Origin: Euryodendron excelsum
Taxonomy: Eukaryota > Streptophyta > Magnoliopsida > Ericales > Pentaphylacaceae
DNA: 64,000 nucleotides
Assembly (NCBI GenBank): GCA_033060915.1
Contig: CM065393.1
Coordinates: forward strand, 6,824,501-6,888,500
Direction: 5' to 3'
Positions within the stretch are counted from its first letter, which is position 1. Every line of letters begins with the position of its first letter. The position numbers were made by a program, and so were the translations under genes. The notes under the pieces were generated by a model, which saw only the letters and a list, made by a program, of their open reading frames with translations, was not told the DNA's origin and did not search any database. Of the stretch, positions 24,345 through 35,229 are shown in pieces.

Positions 24345-24535
24345 AGAAAAAGAGTCGACTCATGCCCCAAAAGAGTCGACTCCTGGACTCTGGAATCAGC
24401 CCCAGATGTCCTTTGTTGAAAAGAGTCGACTCCTCTTGTCAAAACAGTCGACTCATTTAAACAGAGAGCTCAGGAAGCTTTCCTCGCTCAAAAAAGTCGA
24501 CCCTTTTTAACCATGAGTCGACTCATTTAAGTTAA
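24345..24535 (+). repeat. Internal GTCGAC palindrome cluster before ORF3
   Basis: Six more AGTCGAC words, mostly GAGTCGACTC, lie between the end of pol and the third ORF, at about 24352, 24371, 24423, 24447, 24494 and 24519. Spacing again alternates about 20-25 and 50 bp. The cluster is 190-380 bp upstream of ATG 24727. It looks like a second copy of the LTR promoter-proximal array. Confidence 0.85.
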
Positions 24536-24726
24536 AATTACTTTAAAATTGTAAAACCCCTGTTTTATTCAAATCACTCCACAATTTCTGATTTCTCTCT
24601 TCTTTCACGATCAACCGCCACCTCCACTTCCAACCACCGAAAAACTCTCCCTCAATCCTTACCCAACCTATATTTGATCATCCTAGAGTCTTTCTAACTT
24701 CCTTCAACCGTCATTTACAACCCTCC

Positions 24727-26328
24727 ATGGCTCCTAAATCTGCTCCATCGAAGAAAGGCAAGAAAGCCCTAAAAGAGCCGACTCCCACACCCAAAAGAGG
24801 AACAAAGAGGAAGACAAAAGGGGACTCTTCTAGGCTTTCAAAAAGAAGAAAAGGGAAGCAAACTGAAGAGGAGGAAGATGTATTTCTCGACAACACCATT
24901 TACTTTGAGAAGAAATCAAATCGAGATAAGTATGAGAAAATTTTCTCTTCTAGAGTCATTCTAAATGGAAGATGGATAGATTATGCTTTCTTTGCTAAAG
25001 AGAAGTTTGCATTTGAACCAAAATTTGAAGCCCTTGGTTGGAAATCTATTACCCTATTAAAGGATGATATATATCCTGAAATTGTGGGACAATTCTATGC
25101 CCATGTAGAAAAGGAAACTGGAGAAGTAAATGTGATTAATTATGTGAAGGGTGAAACCATTACCCTCACTAAAGGAGTGATTTGTCAAATTTTAAAAATT
25201 GGTAGTGGTGGGCAAATGGACAAGAAAGATGTTAGTAGAAAGACTGCTTTGTCTGTTTTACTGGGAAAGGAAATTACTGATGATTCATTCCAACCCATGG
25301 CAAATGAGTTGCCTTTGGAACTGAGATTGGTGCATCACTTTATCTGTCACATTCTCATTCCTAAAGGTGGAAAATTTGATTACATCACTGAAAGGGAATT
25401 GTTTTTCCTTTGGGCTTATTTGACAGACACCAAAATTGATTTGCCTGAGTTTATTTTAGAGCACATTGTCAAAGCCTTAAGAACCAAAGTTAGCCTACCC
25501 TATGGGATCCTCTTGACCAAAGTTTTTAAACACTTCAAGATAGACTTAAGGGGTGAAAAGCACAGAACTCCTGATTCTAATTCAGATGAGTATAATCAGA
25601 AAACTTTGTCAAGGATGGGCTATCACTTCAACCCACAGAGCAAGACCTGGACCCTTAGAAAAGAGAAACACATTGACAGTGGGACTCCTGGAATTGAATC
25701 CACTAAAAGAGGTGAATCTTCCAGTGCCATACCAGAAAGTGGTGAACCCTCTAGACCTGCCTCTTCTCCTGCTCTAAGGGAACTTTTTCCAATGAGCATT
25801 GTTCCAGGTGGCCAATCAGTGGATATGACTATTTTGATGAGCATGGTAAGAGACTTGAAAAGGCATCAAGAAGAGATGTTCACCAAATTGGATAAGAAAA
25901 TTGATAATGGGGCAACTAGATTATTCTTTGTTGAGAAGAAGATAAGAGAATTGAGCAAGGCCTTTGTGTCTGAAGGAACCAAAATAAGAGAGAAAGTTAC
26001 CAATAATATTGCTCTTTCCACTGAGCATATTGGCAAATATATGAAGAAGCTGGTGGGAGACCAATACCAGCCTCTTTTCCCTTCAGCAGCAGAATTTGCA
26101 GCAGAGGACTCAAGTACAGATGAGTTGGAAGGATCCAGTGGAAGGGAGCATACCTTTTCTCAGCCATCACCTGCAGACCCCTCTAATCCCCTTGACCAAA
26201 CTCCTCCAAAGTCTTCTGTTGCTCCTCACAAATATGGCCTGAGACAAAGACCTTCAAGCAGCAAATTTTCAAACACTGTTGATAATCCAGTTGATCTCTC
26301 TCAAACCCCTTCTCCCAAAAGAAAATGA
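24727..26328 (+). CDS. Sirevirus third ORF, nuclear-type protein of unknown role
   Basis: An uninterrupted 533-codon ORF in the position where Sireviruses may carry an env-like gene. I see no signal peptide and no convincing membrane segment. Residues about 5-45 are very basic (KKGKK, KRGTKRK, KRRKGK), which looks like a bipartite nuclear localisation signal. Residues about 70-290 resemble the putative plant transposon protein domain found in several plant retroelements (ALGWKSI..., VGQFYAHV, VNYVKGETITLT order). A Ser/Pro-rich linker (about 310-350) leads to a predicted coiled coil (about 365-440) and an acidic, Ser/Pro-rich tail. It stays open although gag and pol of the same copy are broken, which suggests either chance or constraint. 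Start choice: first ATG after the palindrome block, matching the basic N-terminus. It is not named env here. Family assignment is by eye. Confidence 0.7.
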   Translation: MAPKSAPSKKGKKALKEPTPTPKRGTKRKTKGDSSRLSKRRKGKQTEEEEDVFLDNTIYFEKKSNRDKYEKIFSSRVILNGRWIDYAFFAKEKFAFEPKFEALGWKSITLLKDDIYPEIVGQFYAHVEKETGEVNVINYVKGETITLTKGVICQILKIGSGGQMDKKDVSRKTALSVLLGKEITDDSFQPMANELPLELRLVHHFICHILIPKGGKFDYITERELFFLWAYLTDTKIDLPEFILEHIVKALRTKVSLPYGILLTKVFKHFKIDLRGEKHRTPDSNSDEYNQKTLSRMGYHFNPQSKTWTLRKEKHIDSGTPGIESTKRGESSSAIPESGEPSRPASSPALRELFPMSIVPGGQSVDMTILMSMVRDLKRHQEEMFTKLDKKIDNGATRLFFVEKKIRELSKAFVSEGTKIREKVTNNIALSTEHIGKYMKKLVGDQYQPLFPSAAEFAAEDSSTDELEGSSGREHTFSQPSPADPSNPLDQTPPKSSVAPHKYGLRQRPSSSKFSNTVDNPVDLSQTPSPKRK

Positions 26329-26689
26329 AGACCTCTGCCTCTGAACTCTCTATTTTCTGTTTTTGAACAAGACATTTTCTAAAGCATCATGTAATATTTT
26401 TGTGGATGGTTCTTTTTGTTAAACTCTTTCAATATTTCTCTATGAATGAATGGTGTGTTTTGGATCTCATTATTTTAACGTTGCTATCATATTTGTGTTT
26501 GTTGAATGAGTGATTCCTTTAAATGATGAATGAATAATTACTTTAACATTGTTGATTTTGCTGAATAAATGATTGCTTTAACTGTCTTAGTAAATGATCT
26601 TCAAATAAACATCATTGTAGTCTATTTCTTTTTGCTATTATACTTGTCTGTTTTTCTCCATCTATTACTCCTCTTTTTGAGGATTTGAC

Positions 26690-27399
26690 AAAAAGGGGAG
26701 AAATTATTCTCAAAAAGATCAAAAGGAGAGAAAACACTCCTCAATGCACTACCATGAATTATATCATAAGGCATCAACTACAAAGGAAAGGGGGAGCATT
26801 GGTTTAATGAAGTTGAAGCAGAAAGAAGCATCCAATGCCATAAATGCAGTATGAATTTTCTCCATCACCAGATGCTTACATGCCCTGCACCTCTGAGTTA
26901 GAATTTGTTTTGCCCTGAAACTGAAACCTCATTTGGAATCTTTGTCTAATGGGAAGCATGAATCTGATTCAGTGGATCTTAAGCAATAAAACTCTCAAAC
27001 ACCAAGTACAAAAGCAAGGGGGAGCAAATGATTGGTATAGAAATCTCACTTTCTCTAAATTTTTCTGCTATTGCAAGTTATTGAGCCTCTTAAAATTTTG
27101 AGCATACTGTTTATACTCTTAAAATTTTTTTTTATAAGCCATTTCAAAGAAAACTCCTTCATTAAGGGGGAGAAATTTCCTTATTCGGACCATGGTTTCC
27201 CATCTTTCATTCCAAATTTGCATACCTTTTTGATTGATTAACAAAAAAGGAGAGAAATACTCGTGAAAAATATATTGAAATGGGAAGAAAACTGAGACTT
27301 TGAAGTCCCATACTTCTAATACATATTAATCCTCATGTTTTATATTGAGCTTAATTGCATATATTTTTAATGTTTTGTCATCATCAAAAAGGGGGAGAT
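26690..27399 (+). other. Repeated polypurine tracts before the 3' LTR
   Basis: AAAAAGGGGAGA-type tracts occur at about 26692, 26789, 27012, 27164, 27246 and 27386, the last ending two bases before the 3' LTR. Multiplied polypurine tracts in this place are a Sirevirus hallmark. The last one is the probable plus-strand primer. There is no gene in 26329-27399. Confidence 0.85.
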
Positions 27400-29185
27400 T
27401 GTTGAGTCAATGCCTTGATTTTGATGATAACAAAACATGGTTAAATGATCTAATAATTCTACTTAGTGTGCAGATGAATTATTAATTAGATCTTAACTTG
27501 AAGCTCATCATAATAGAGGATTTATGATGCAAAGATTTGAATAAAGAATGAAAAGCATGATGAAGTGATGTATTCTACAAAGCTGATATTATAAGAAGAA
27601 AAAAAAATCTCAAGTTGATGAAAATCCTAGATTGAAGATTGATAAGCATGAAAGAATAGCATATTCAACAATGGTGATTTTATAATAGAATGAAGATGAT
27701 GGATATCAAAAAAAGAAGAATGAAAATGATCAAAGTCTTGATTTAAAAGATTGAAAACTTTGAAGACTTGAAGATATCTTGCAAGAATGGAAAAAGAAAA
27801 GACCATCTCAAAAATATAAAAGCTTTCTTCAAAGATTTAAAGATGTCTTGAAGACATGGAAGGAATCACAAGACTTGAAAAGCTTTCTTGGAAGAGTTGT
27901 TGAAGTCCATGGAGAAGCCATGTTGATTGAAGAAATGAAGATTCTAAGTCATGGAAGCTCTCTTGAAGATCTTGAAGAAGACTTGAATCAATGGATGAAG
28001 CTATGCTGATGGAAGAGCTCTACAAGTGATGAAAATGAAGAAAATTCACCTTGAATGGATTGAAGATATTCTTGGAGTCATCTAACTTTGAAGAAGTGTT
28101 TGCAAGCTTTAAAAAGCCTATTTAGATGATCCTTGAAGAGATTGGAAGCTTTGGAAAAGAATGAAGAAAAGTTATAAAAATATGGGTTTTGGTAAAAAGA
28201 GTCGACCCATCAAGCAAAAAGAGTCGACTCATTCGAACAGAGCCTTGGATTTGTGCTGGAGACTCAAAAGAGTCGACTCCTGGCCAAAAAAAGTCGACTC
28301 ATTGCAACAGAGAACAAAAGTTCTGCAGACAGCTTAAAAGAGTCGACTCCTGTGACAAAAAGAGTCGACTCATTTGGACAGTGACTTGAAAAATCTGCTG
28401 AAATGCAAAAAGAGTCGACTCATTGTGAAAAGAGTCGACCCCTAGACCGTAACGGCTAGTTTTCTGACAGACGGTATGGGCAAAAAATGCAACCAAATCT
28501 TCTCCCATACTTCTCCAACGGCTAGAATCGATCCATACGTATATATATGAGATACATACAACTTCAAAGAAGTAGAAGAGAGCAATCATACCATTCATAT
28601 CAAGTGCTTGAAGCTGAAAATCACCTGTACGTCACTGCCACATATTTTTGCTGAGTGTTTAAAGTTATCCATTGAGTTGTATTCATTCATATACTCACTA
28701 GGAGAGTCACTCTTTGTATAATTTTCATTCATTCTCATTTGGGTGGGTTTGTAACTTGTAAGTTTGAGTGTTCTTGGGAAAAACACTTGTAAGTTTAAGG
28801 GAAGTTTGGACAAAATCTCTTGGGTTTTGAAAGCTTGGGAAGAAGCTTTTGTAAGAGTGAGCTGGGCACTCGTGGCACAACCAGCAGCTGTGTAAGGAGT
28901 ATTGCATAGTGGAATTCCTTCGAAAGGATCGAAGAAGAGAGGACGTAGGCAAGGTTGGCGGAACCTCTATAAATCTGGTGTATATATCTTCTGCCTCTGT
29001 TTTGCTTACTTGCTCATTATACATGTTTGCAAATACTTGTATTAATGTACACTTCATTTGCTTGATACATATACTTTGATTATTTGTTACTAAAATACAT
29101 AAACGATTTTTAGTTGCAATTCTTGTTATAAATTCTATAAAACCCAATTCAACCCCCACTCTTGGGTTGCCTACTTGGGCCAACA
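27400..29185 (+). repeat. Sirevirus 3' LTR
   Basis: 1786 bp, the same length as the 5' LTR, with about 35 scattered differences, mainly transitions. Contains the same palindrome array at about 28190-28445. Followed by the TSD CTCTT at 29186-29190. Confidence 0.95.
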
Positions 29186-29205
29186 CTCTTCATCGTCCTG
29201 ATGAA

Positions 29206-29500
29206 CCTCTTATGCCCCTATCCCACAACTCGATGAAGGGTAGCCACTTTGAAAATCATGACTCACATGTGATTGCCCTGGTGCATAAGTCGATGAATGG
29301 TGGCCGCTCTGAAAATCATGAGTCACCTGTTATGGCCCTACCCTATAAGTCGATGAAGGGTGGCCACTGTGGAAATCATGAGTCACTTGTGATGACTCTG
29401 CCCCATAAGTCGATGATGGGTATCCACTGTGAAAATCATGACTCACTTGTCCAGAACTGCCACCTACGAACGGATCGTAACTAAACCCTGGGTCAGTCTA
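29206..29500 (-). repeat. 60 bp repeat coding a ~20-residue PMD tail repeat
   Basis: Four units of about 60 bp repeat in the last PMD exon. On the minus strand each encodes VSHDF or VTHDF, then HSG or QSG, then PSSTY-like residues, in one shared frame. Two units end in TAA (29330-29332, 29210-29212), and a TAG precedes the array at 29498-29500. A plus-strand 105-codon ORF over the array is its shadow. Confidence 0.75.
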
Positions 29501-31882
29501 AAACATAACTGGAGAGACGTGGCAGGCCGACCGACGATGTGATGTCATGGAAGTATCATGTATGCCAAGGTATTCCTTGGTAGGAAATGCTGGCCTATGT
29601 GACGTTGTCCCGAAACTCTGAGTGGCATAGCTGTATGGTGTAGGTGTGACATACCCTGCACTATATCCATCATGAACGAAAAAAGGTATGGAAGAGGTGG
29701 ATCGACGTGCAGGGGTGGGATGAGGTGGCATGCCGTGCGGCACACCAGGTGCTGGGGTAGCAAAATGCGTGGCATCGCGGGTAGGCGTCGATGCTATGGG
29801 ACACGATCCGACTGTTATAGGAGAGATAAAGAAGCCGTGGCACGTTCCTGTATGTGATAAATCTCCTGCACCGACTCCGTATTAGGGAAGTCATGTATAG
29901 CGCGTGTTCCCCTTTCATATACATCCGCCCATGCTTCTGCTTGAAAATACAAATTAATGGGATGTATTATGATATCGAAATAAAATTTTGGTATTCAATA
30001 TTTAACTGCATATACCATCAAATCTATGGTGCCTCCGACACCTGAATAGCCTCTCTCTGTGCGCCTAAGTGGATTCCCAATGTGGAGGCGAGTGATGCTT
30101 CTGTACCAAGCCATGTAAGGATCAACAGAGGACATAGGTCTATTATAAATCTCACCGTCAACTACATAGGCCATCCTGTGTGACCAGAGTTCTAAGTACC
30201 CTGCATGATAATCACTCCAATCTACTCCAGTCCTCCCCCGTCGATCCACTCTATGCAAGTCCCTCCTGGTGTTCGGATGGTCCGGTATGTTCTGTCTCAT
30301 CCTGAACTGGCGCATCACTCGATCAGGTAGATCGAACTCTACAATTTCAAAGCACACGAGAGGGACCATTGCCCTCCAAACCTCTATCCCAGCAAAGCAA
30401 TAGGGGGGCAATGCATCTATATGGGCCTCGTATGGGGTCCAACGAAACTGAATAATATAAAACATACAATCAATTGTCATGTATTGTACAACCCAAATGT
30501 AACGAATGTAAGACGTATTGTCAATATATAACTTACATCATCGGGCCGAAGTCGGTCCAATTGATCCCTGTACACAACGAGCACATGGGTGGAGACATCT
30601 GTGAGGAGGAAATCGTCATGCCACCTGGCCCCTAATGGTCCAGCAGGAAACGCGTGTTCCCCAATAATAAGTGGCTCCTGTGCACGTGTAATGGAAATCG
30701 ACTTCCGTATAGGTGCGATAATAGGGAATCTCTCCCACACCCAAATCTAAATGAATCTTAGTGTCAATATGGAAGGATATGATCGTCGATATGGAATAAC
30801 AACATTAGTAAAAAAAAAAAATAATAGTTTGCATACCTGTAGCAGTGTAAGCGGGCCAATAAGCTCAGAACAAGTGGGACGAGCGGCGCGACATAACCCC
30901 CTGTACAATGATGCAAGAACTGCACTACCTCAGCTAAAATCTCCACAAGCATCAAGGTCAGCTATCAATGATAAGTACATGGGCCTAAATAGGGTACCAG
31001 AGTGATCTGACATCATGATCCCGCCATTGAGTCTCAATATAAATGTCCGAGCATGGCGTTCTATTGTGATTTCATCAGCATCATCTGCAAGTGCCCCAAA
31101 TGTCTGACTTAACCACTTAAGCTTGAGCAAACCTTTTTTGAAATATTCAGCCCCGGGTGTAACCCCGAAATGCTGCATAAATAAAGGGGCCCAATCTTGC
31201 GGTGTCAATGGGCCGGAGGGACCTGCAAAATGTTAGTAAAATGAAATTCAGTGATTGGAAACGACATAAAAACGTGTATAACATAATAAAAGAACGCGCG
31301 TATTTAAATAATGTTGTCAAATAAATTGTGCAATTAATTATAATTTGAATTGTAATTGTAAACCGAAATTCCTAACCTGTAACAGCCCTGCCATTAATCG
31401 GAAGACCATATATGATGGAGACATCCTATAATGTAACCGTCGCCTCCCCGACAGGCAAGTGGAAGGTGTGTGTCTCCTGTCGCTATCTCTCCACCATGGC
31501 TGTGAGCAAAGCATGATCGTGCTGAATCCTACCTACACGGTATACACTGTAAAAACCCGCGCGGATCAAATATGGAATAATGCGGGGGTGTACATCATCG
31601 TCAAATATACCCATGTCTCCCCGACGACAATTAATAGGCTCATCACACTGTCCATCAAATAAAAAAAAAATGCGTTAAAAATTGGTAGTATTTATTAAAA
31701 AAAATTAAATGTGAACTATTTTCTATATTACGTACAAGTTTTATAAAACTTACCCCCTGGTCCCATACGACCTGTGAGCGATGAATCTCCTGTAAGGTAA
31801 GTACACTAGGATCGATGGGCCCACCAGGTCGTCGTTGTGATGCCATAGTGTATGATAGACCTGGAACGTCAGTAAAATGCAA

Positions 31883-32295
31883 TGCACGGAACCAAAGAGT
31901 AAGTAGTTATTAATATAACAAAGATGATAGAAGTTAAATATACTCACAATCATATTTATGGTACTTTTGCAATGTTACTAAGTGACATTGTTATTTTTCA
32001 CCTTAATGATTTTTTTTGTTCTTATTAAAGGAGGTAGAAAACTATGACCATTAGTTATTGTTCACCTCAGTGGGTTGTGAGACTGTGACCATTAGAAGAC
32101 TGTGATACGTAGTCATGTAACATGCATGAAATAATTGGTTTACACCTTTAGTTAGAATGACAAGTTTGCACATTCACTATCCGTAGTCAAATACAAATGG
32201 ATTACAACATGTATTATCCTCTAATGTTCTCCTCTTTTGTTTGGACATCGACGTCTGTTATGACCAGGCTCGTTGCATAAACTACACTTGAACGT
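31883..32295. other. Spacer between MURA and PMD genes of the MULE
   Basis: AT-rich non-coding sequence separating the transposase stop from the PMD start. It should hold the MURA terminator and PMD promoter (minus strand), but I see no convincing site. Confidence 0.4.
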
Positions 32296-35108
32296 TTATT
32301 TTTGCCTCGATTCGTCCATTTCGTTACGAATTCTACTATGTCGTGGACGACCTTTTCGGGCTACACGTTTGCGAAGCGGGTTTGGGAGGACAGTAGGCCC
32401 TTCATAAGGAGGCCAGTAATCCTCCATTAACATGGGCACAAACGGAATCCCGTACACACTGGCATAGGCTTCCATAGTGTAGTAAGGGTCAAATAAAAAC
32501 CAGGATTGCTTTTCAGCAGCTGCAGCAGCAACAAGCATGTGGGAGCAAGGGAGGTGATATATAACCCATTTTCCACATGTACAGCTGGGCGGGATAAGTT
32601 GCACGGCATGTAAATGACCACCTTTAGTCCCCCTCTTGCCAGTTAACACATTGACAGACACGGTGTCCCTGTACAATAAGATTTATTTTGTCATACATTC
32701 AGTTGAACGCCATTGAAATAGGAATTTAATGATAATGACGGTATAAACATATATTACCAATTACAAACTGTGACAGTATGTCCAGCTGTTTTTTTGCTCC
32801 ACTTCTGAAATATTTCGCGCACTTCTAACGGGTATGCATGGTCGTTCCTCACGTCACATTGTATCTCACCACGTTGTGTAACAAAACTCTCAACAAGACG
32901 GTAGTAAGTGATTTGCACAGATGCAGTGATGGGCAAGTTACGTGCGCCTACTATGGCACTATTGTAGCTCTCAGAGTTGTTAGTTGATGTGATCCCCCAA
33001 CGAAAGCCGCCATCGTGAGCAAGTGTCCACTTAGTAATATCCTCCCCTTTAGTTAATTATAACAAGGTTCACATCTCTTCTTAATTCTTTCCATTATAGT
33101 GTTGAACTTTCGCAATTGATGAGCTATGCTAGCAGCCCACACCAAATCTTTGATCCTTATCATATTATAGTTCTTGTGGTAGTTATTGCGAAAGTGTTGA
33201 AGGCAATACCTGTGAAAACCAGGGGTTTGATTATCGCTTGGATGTTCCCATATTCGATCAATAGCATTTAGTAGGCCCCCGTGACGATCCGATAGTATGG
33301 TGACACGTTCCCTCCCAGGGACAACGACATGTCTCACCAAGTTGATAAACCACGACCAATTACGTGTGTCCTCAACCTCAACAACGGAAAATGCTAAGGG
33401 ATAATTTCTACCCTTGGCAATGACCCCTATAGCGATAAGCATGACACCCTTATATTTTTCATAAAGGTGGGTGCCATCAACCGATATAATCGACAGAGTG
33501 TGCTTGAAACCATTAATACATGGGCCGAATGCCCAAAATACTCGATCAAACATGACCATGTCACGGACATCCTGATTGAAAGACTCTAAAATTTGGATTG
33601 TTCCAGGGTTTCTTGACTGCAATGCCAATAAATATCTGGGAAGTTTTGCAAATGACTGTTTCCAATTGCCAAATACCATTTCTATGGCTTTTGTTCTTGC
33701 CATCCATGCTTTTTTGTATGACACAGAGTGGTGGTAATGTGTTTTCACATCTTCCATTATGGACTTAATCTTCCAATCAGGATCTTTCTGTACAAAAACA
33801 ACACAATTTTAGTACATTTCATGAATTTCTTATATGACAAAGTAATCAGCTATTGTGATAAAGTCTGAATCAAAGTTAAACTCACCGCTACTTGTCCCAT
33901 GATAACATTTGCAATGAAGTTTGCGTCTAGGTTACGATGACCCATATTTGGCATCCCGTACAAACAACTATGAGGCCCATTGTATTGCGTAACTTCTCAC
34001 ATTCCATGTCTTTTGGTGGACGCACGAAGCATCCAAGGGCAGTCGTGTGCACACTTTGCTTTAAACAGTTTTGTAGTTGATTCAACAACCGAATACTCCT
34101 TGTTGTTCTGCAAGTGATATGTTGTGCATGCATTTTTCACAGCTGCCTTATCATTGAACAACATCCCTGTTTGAAAATTGGGATTCTGCATATCCCATAC
34201 GGAGCCACGAAAAAATTGATCCCTGCCAGGTACAGGTGCATCATATCCTTCCGGCAATGTGGTGAAATACGGAACCGGGATCTCTTGTTGTTGTTGAACA
34301 TCGTCATCGGAATCGTTCATCAGAGCAACATCTATATGTTCATCTGATGTTTCAGACTGTGTATCCGGAGACCTTACATTTAAATTAATTTTTATGGGAA
34401 TGGATTGGTGCCCTGATTGAACCATATATTGCACTGGATCCCTCCTTTGAGTATGTCTCATCGAAGGCCCTTCTGAAGGACCAGCGGTGTCAATGGTAGG
34501 CTGATGTTGTGACATACTACTAGACCCAATGCCATAATCAACGAATGAACCATGGTAACCACTTTGCTGCGTGCTTTGAAAATGAATCATGTTACCATAT
34601 TGGTCCAATTGTTCTGAATATGGCACACTATGGCCAACAGTGTCCTGCCCCAATGTTAACATCGTCGAGAAATTCCATGATGTTGACGTATCTCCCTCAT
34701 CCGATAATATCCTTCCATACCCCTAAATTTCACTCCACATTCGATTCACTGTAGGGTTCACATCTACTACTACATCCTCTACTTCGATGTACAGCTCGAT
34801 GCATTCCATCCATGACTTTTTATATGGTAGCCGTAAGGCAATTTCTAATGTCCGGTCATCTTTGATCAGAACTTTCTTGTATTTGATCTACCCCCCTTCA
34901 TTACTATATGGAAATCTGCATATTATTATAAGCCTTACATGTTGTCTATCCTTGCCAATCATAGACATTATCATTGTTTCTAGTTCAGACATTTTCAATT
35001 GCAATGGTAACTGCGACATGCCCGGCATTCGATGCTATATATAATCCCTTCATCTCGATTTTTTATTATTTCTCCACCCCAATACATCATGGCCATTGTT
35101 TCATCCAT
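32296..35108 (-). pseudogene. MURA-type MULE transposase, decayed
   Basis: Three exons are inferred: about 35108-33886, 33787-32758 and 32668-32296. The first starts MDETMAMMYWGGEI, as in the PB1-like N-terminus of plant MULE transposases. It then has the MULE DNA-binding region near 34140 (FNDKAAVKNAC, CAHDCPW). The DDE catalytic core is in exon 2: first Asp in SVDGTHL, second in ILSDRHG, Glu in SESYNSA. Exon 3 has the SWIM zinc finger CTCGKW...LPCSHML. The protein would cut and paste the element by binding its TIRs. Defects: frameshift near 35030, TAG at 34888-34890 and 34723-34725, frameshifts near 34000 and 33055. The order transposase then PMD gene, same strand, is shared by a group of plant MULEs. 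Confidence 0.88.
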
Positions 35109-35229
35109 TATTGCACCTACTTTTATATAATCGCACAAACATGTCATACATTTACTTGAAGGAAAAATATCATACATTTACTTAAACTGATTAATAATTA
35201 TTTCTGCTCATTACTACTTTTAATTTTGA

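Larger units (their letters stand above)
17729..29185 (+). mobile_element. Complete Sirevirus-type copia element, 11,457 bp
   Basis: Two LTRs of 1786 bp each (17729-19514, 27400-29185) bracket gag, pol and a third ORF. TSD is CTCTT (17724-17728 and 29186-29190), both perfect. The primer site, the repeated polypurine tracts, the extra ORF downstream of pol and the LTR palindromes all fit the Sirevirus genus of Ty1/copia. I count about 35 differences between the LTRs by eye, about 2 percent, so insertion is recent (well under 2 million years at usual plant rates; inference). Despite that, gag and pol carry three nonsense codons at Trp positions, another stop and frameshifts, so the copy is probably not autonomous. 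Confidence 0.93.
17613..31846 (-). pseudogene. Plant mobile domain (MAIN-like) gene, split by copia
   Basis: Six exons are inferred on the minus strand from GT/AG sites and family order: 31846-31754, 31647-31377, 31222-30837, 30746-30537, 30447-30016, then about 29937-29186 continuing at 17723 to a TGA at 17613-17615. The protein has the hallmarks of the PMD family (MAIN, MAIL1, PP7-long-form-like): LIRAGFYSVYRVG, ETHTFHLPVGEA, GLPINGRAVTG, FRWTPY, FRMRQNIPDHP and HRVDRRGRTGVDW. Relatives of host origin act in genome stability and transposon silencing; the role of the MULE copies is unknown. Exon 2 has two in-frame TAG (31483-31485, 31426-31428), exon 3 a TGA (30930-30932), and exon 6 several stops and a frameshift near 29790. 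The Sirevirus lies in the last exon between Asp/Glu codons, and the frame resumes on its far side. The tail is acidic with a basic end. Confidence 0.85.

Noticed and set aside
24727..26328. Calling ORF3 an envelope gene
   Set aside because: No signal peptide or transmembrane segment is visible, and it has nuclear-type basic clusters. Position alone does not support env.
29206..29460. CRISPR-like array (regular 60 bp units)
   Set aside because: Units are coding repeats with no spacer-repeat pattern, in a plant transposon gene.
29167..29484. 105-codon plus-strand ORF with repeats at the end of the Sirevirus
   Set aside because: It is antisense to the 60 bp coding repeat of the PMD gene tail. 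The minus-strand reading fits the gene and the continuation at 17723.
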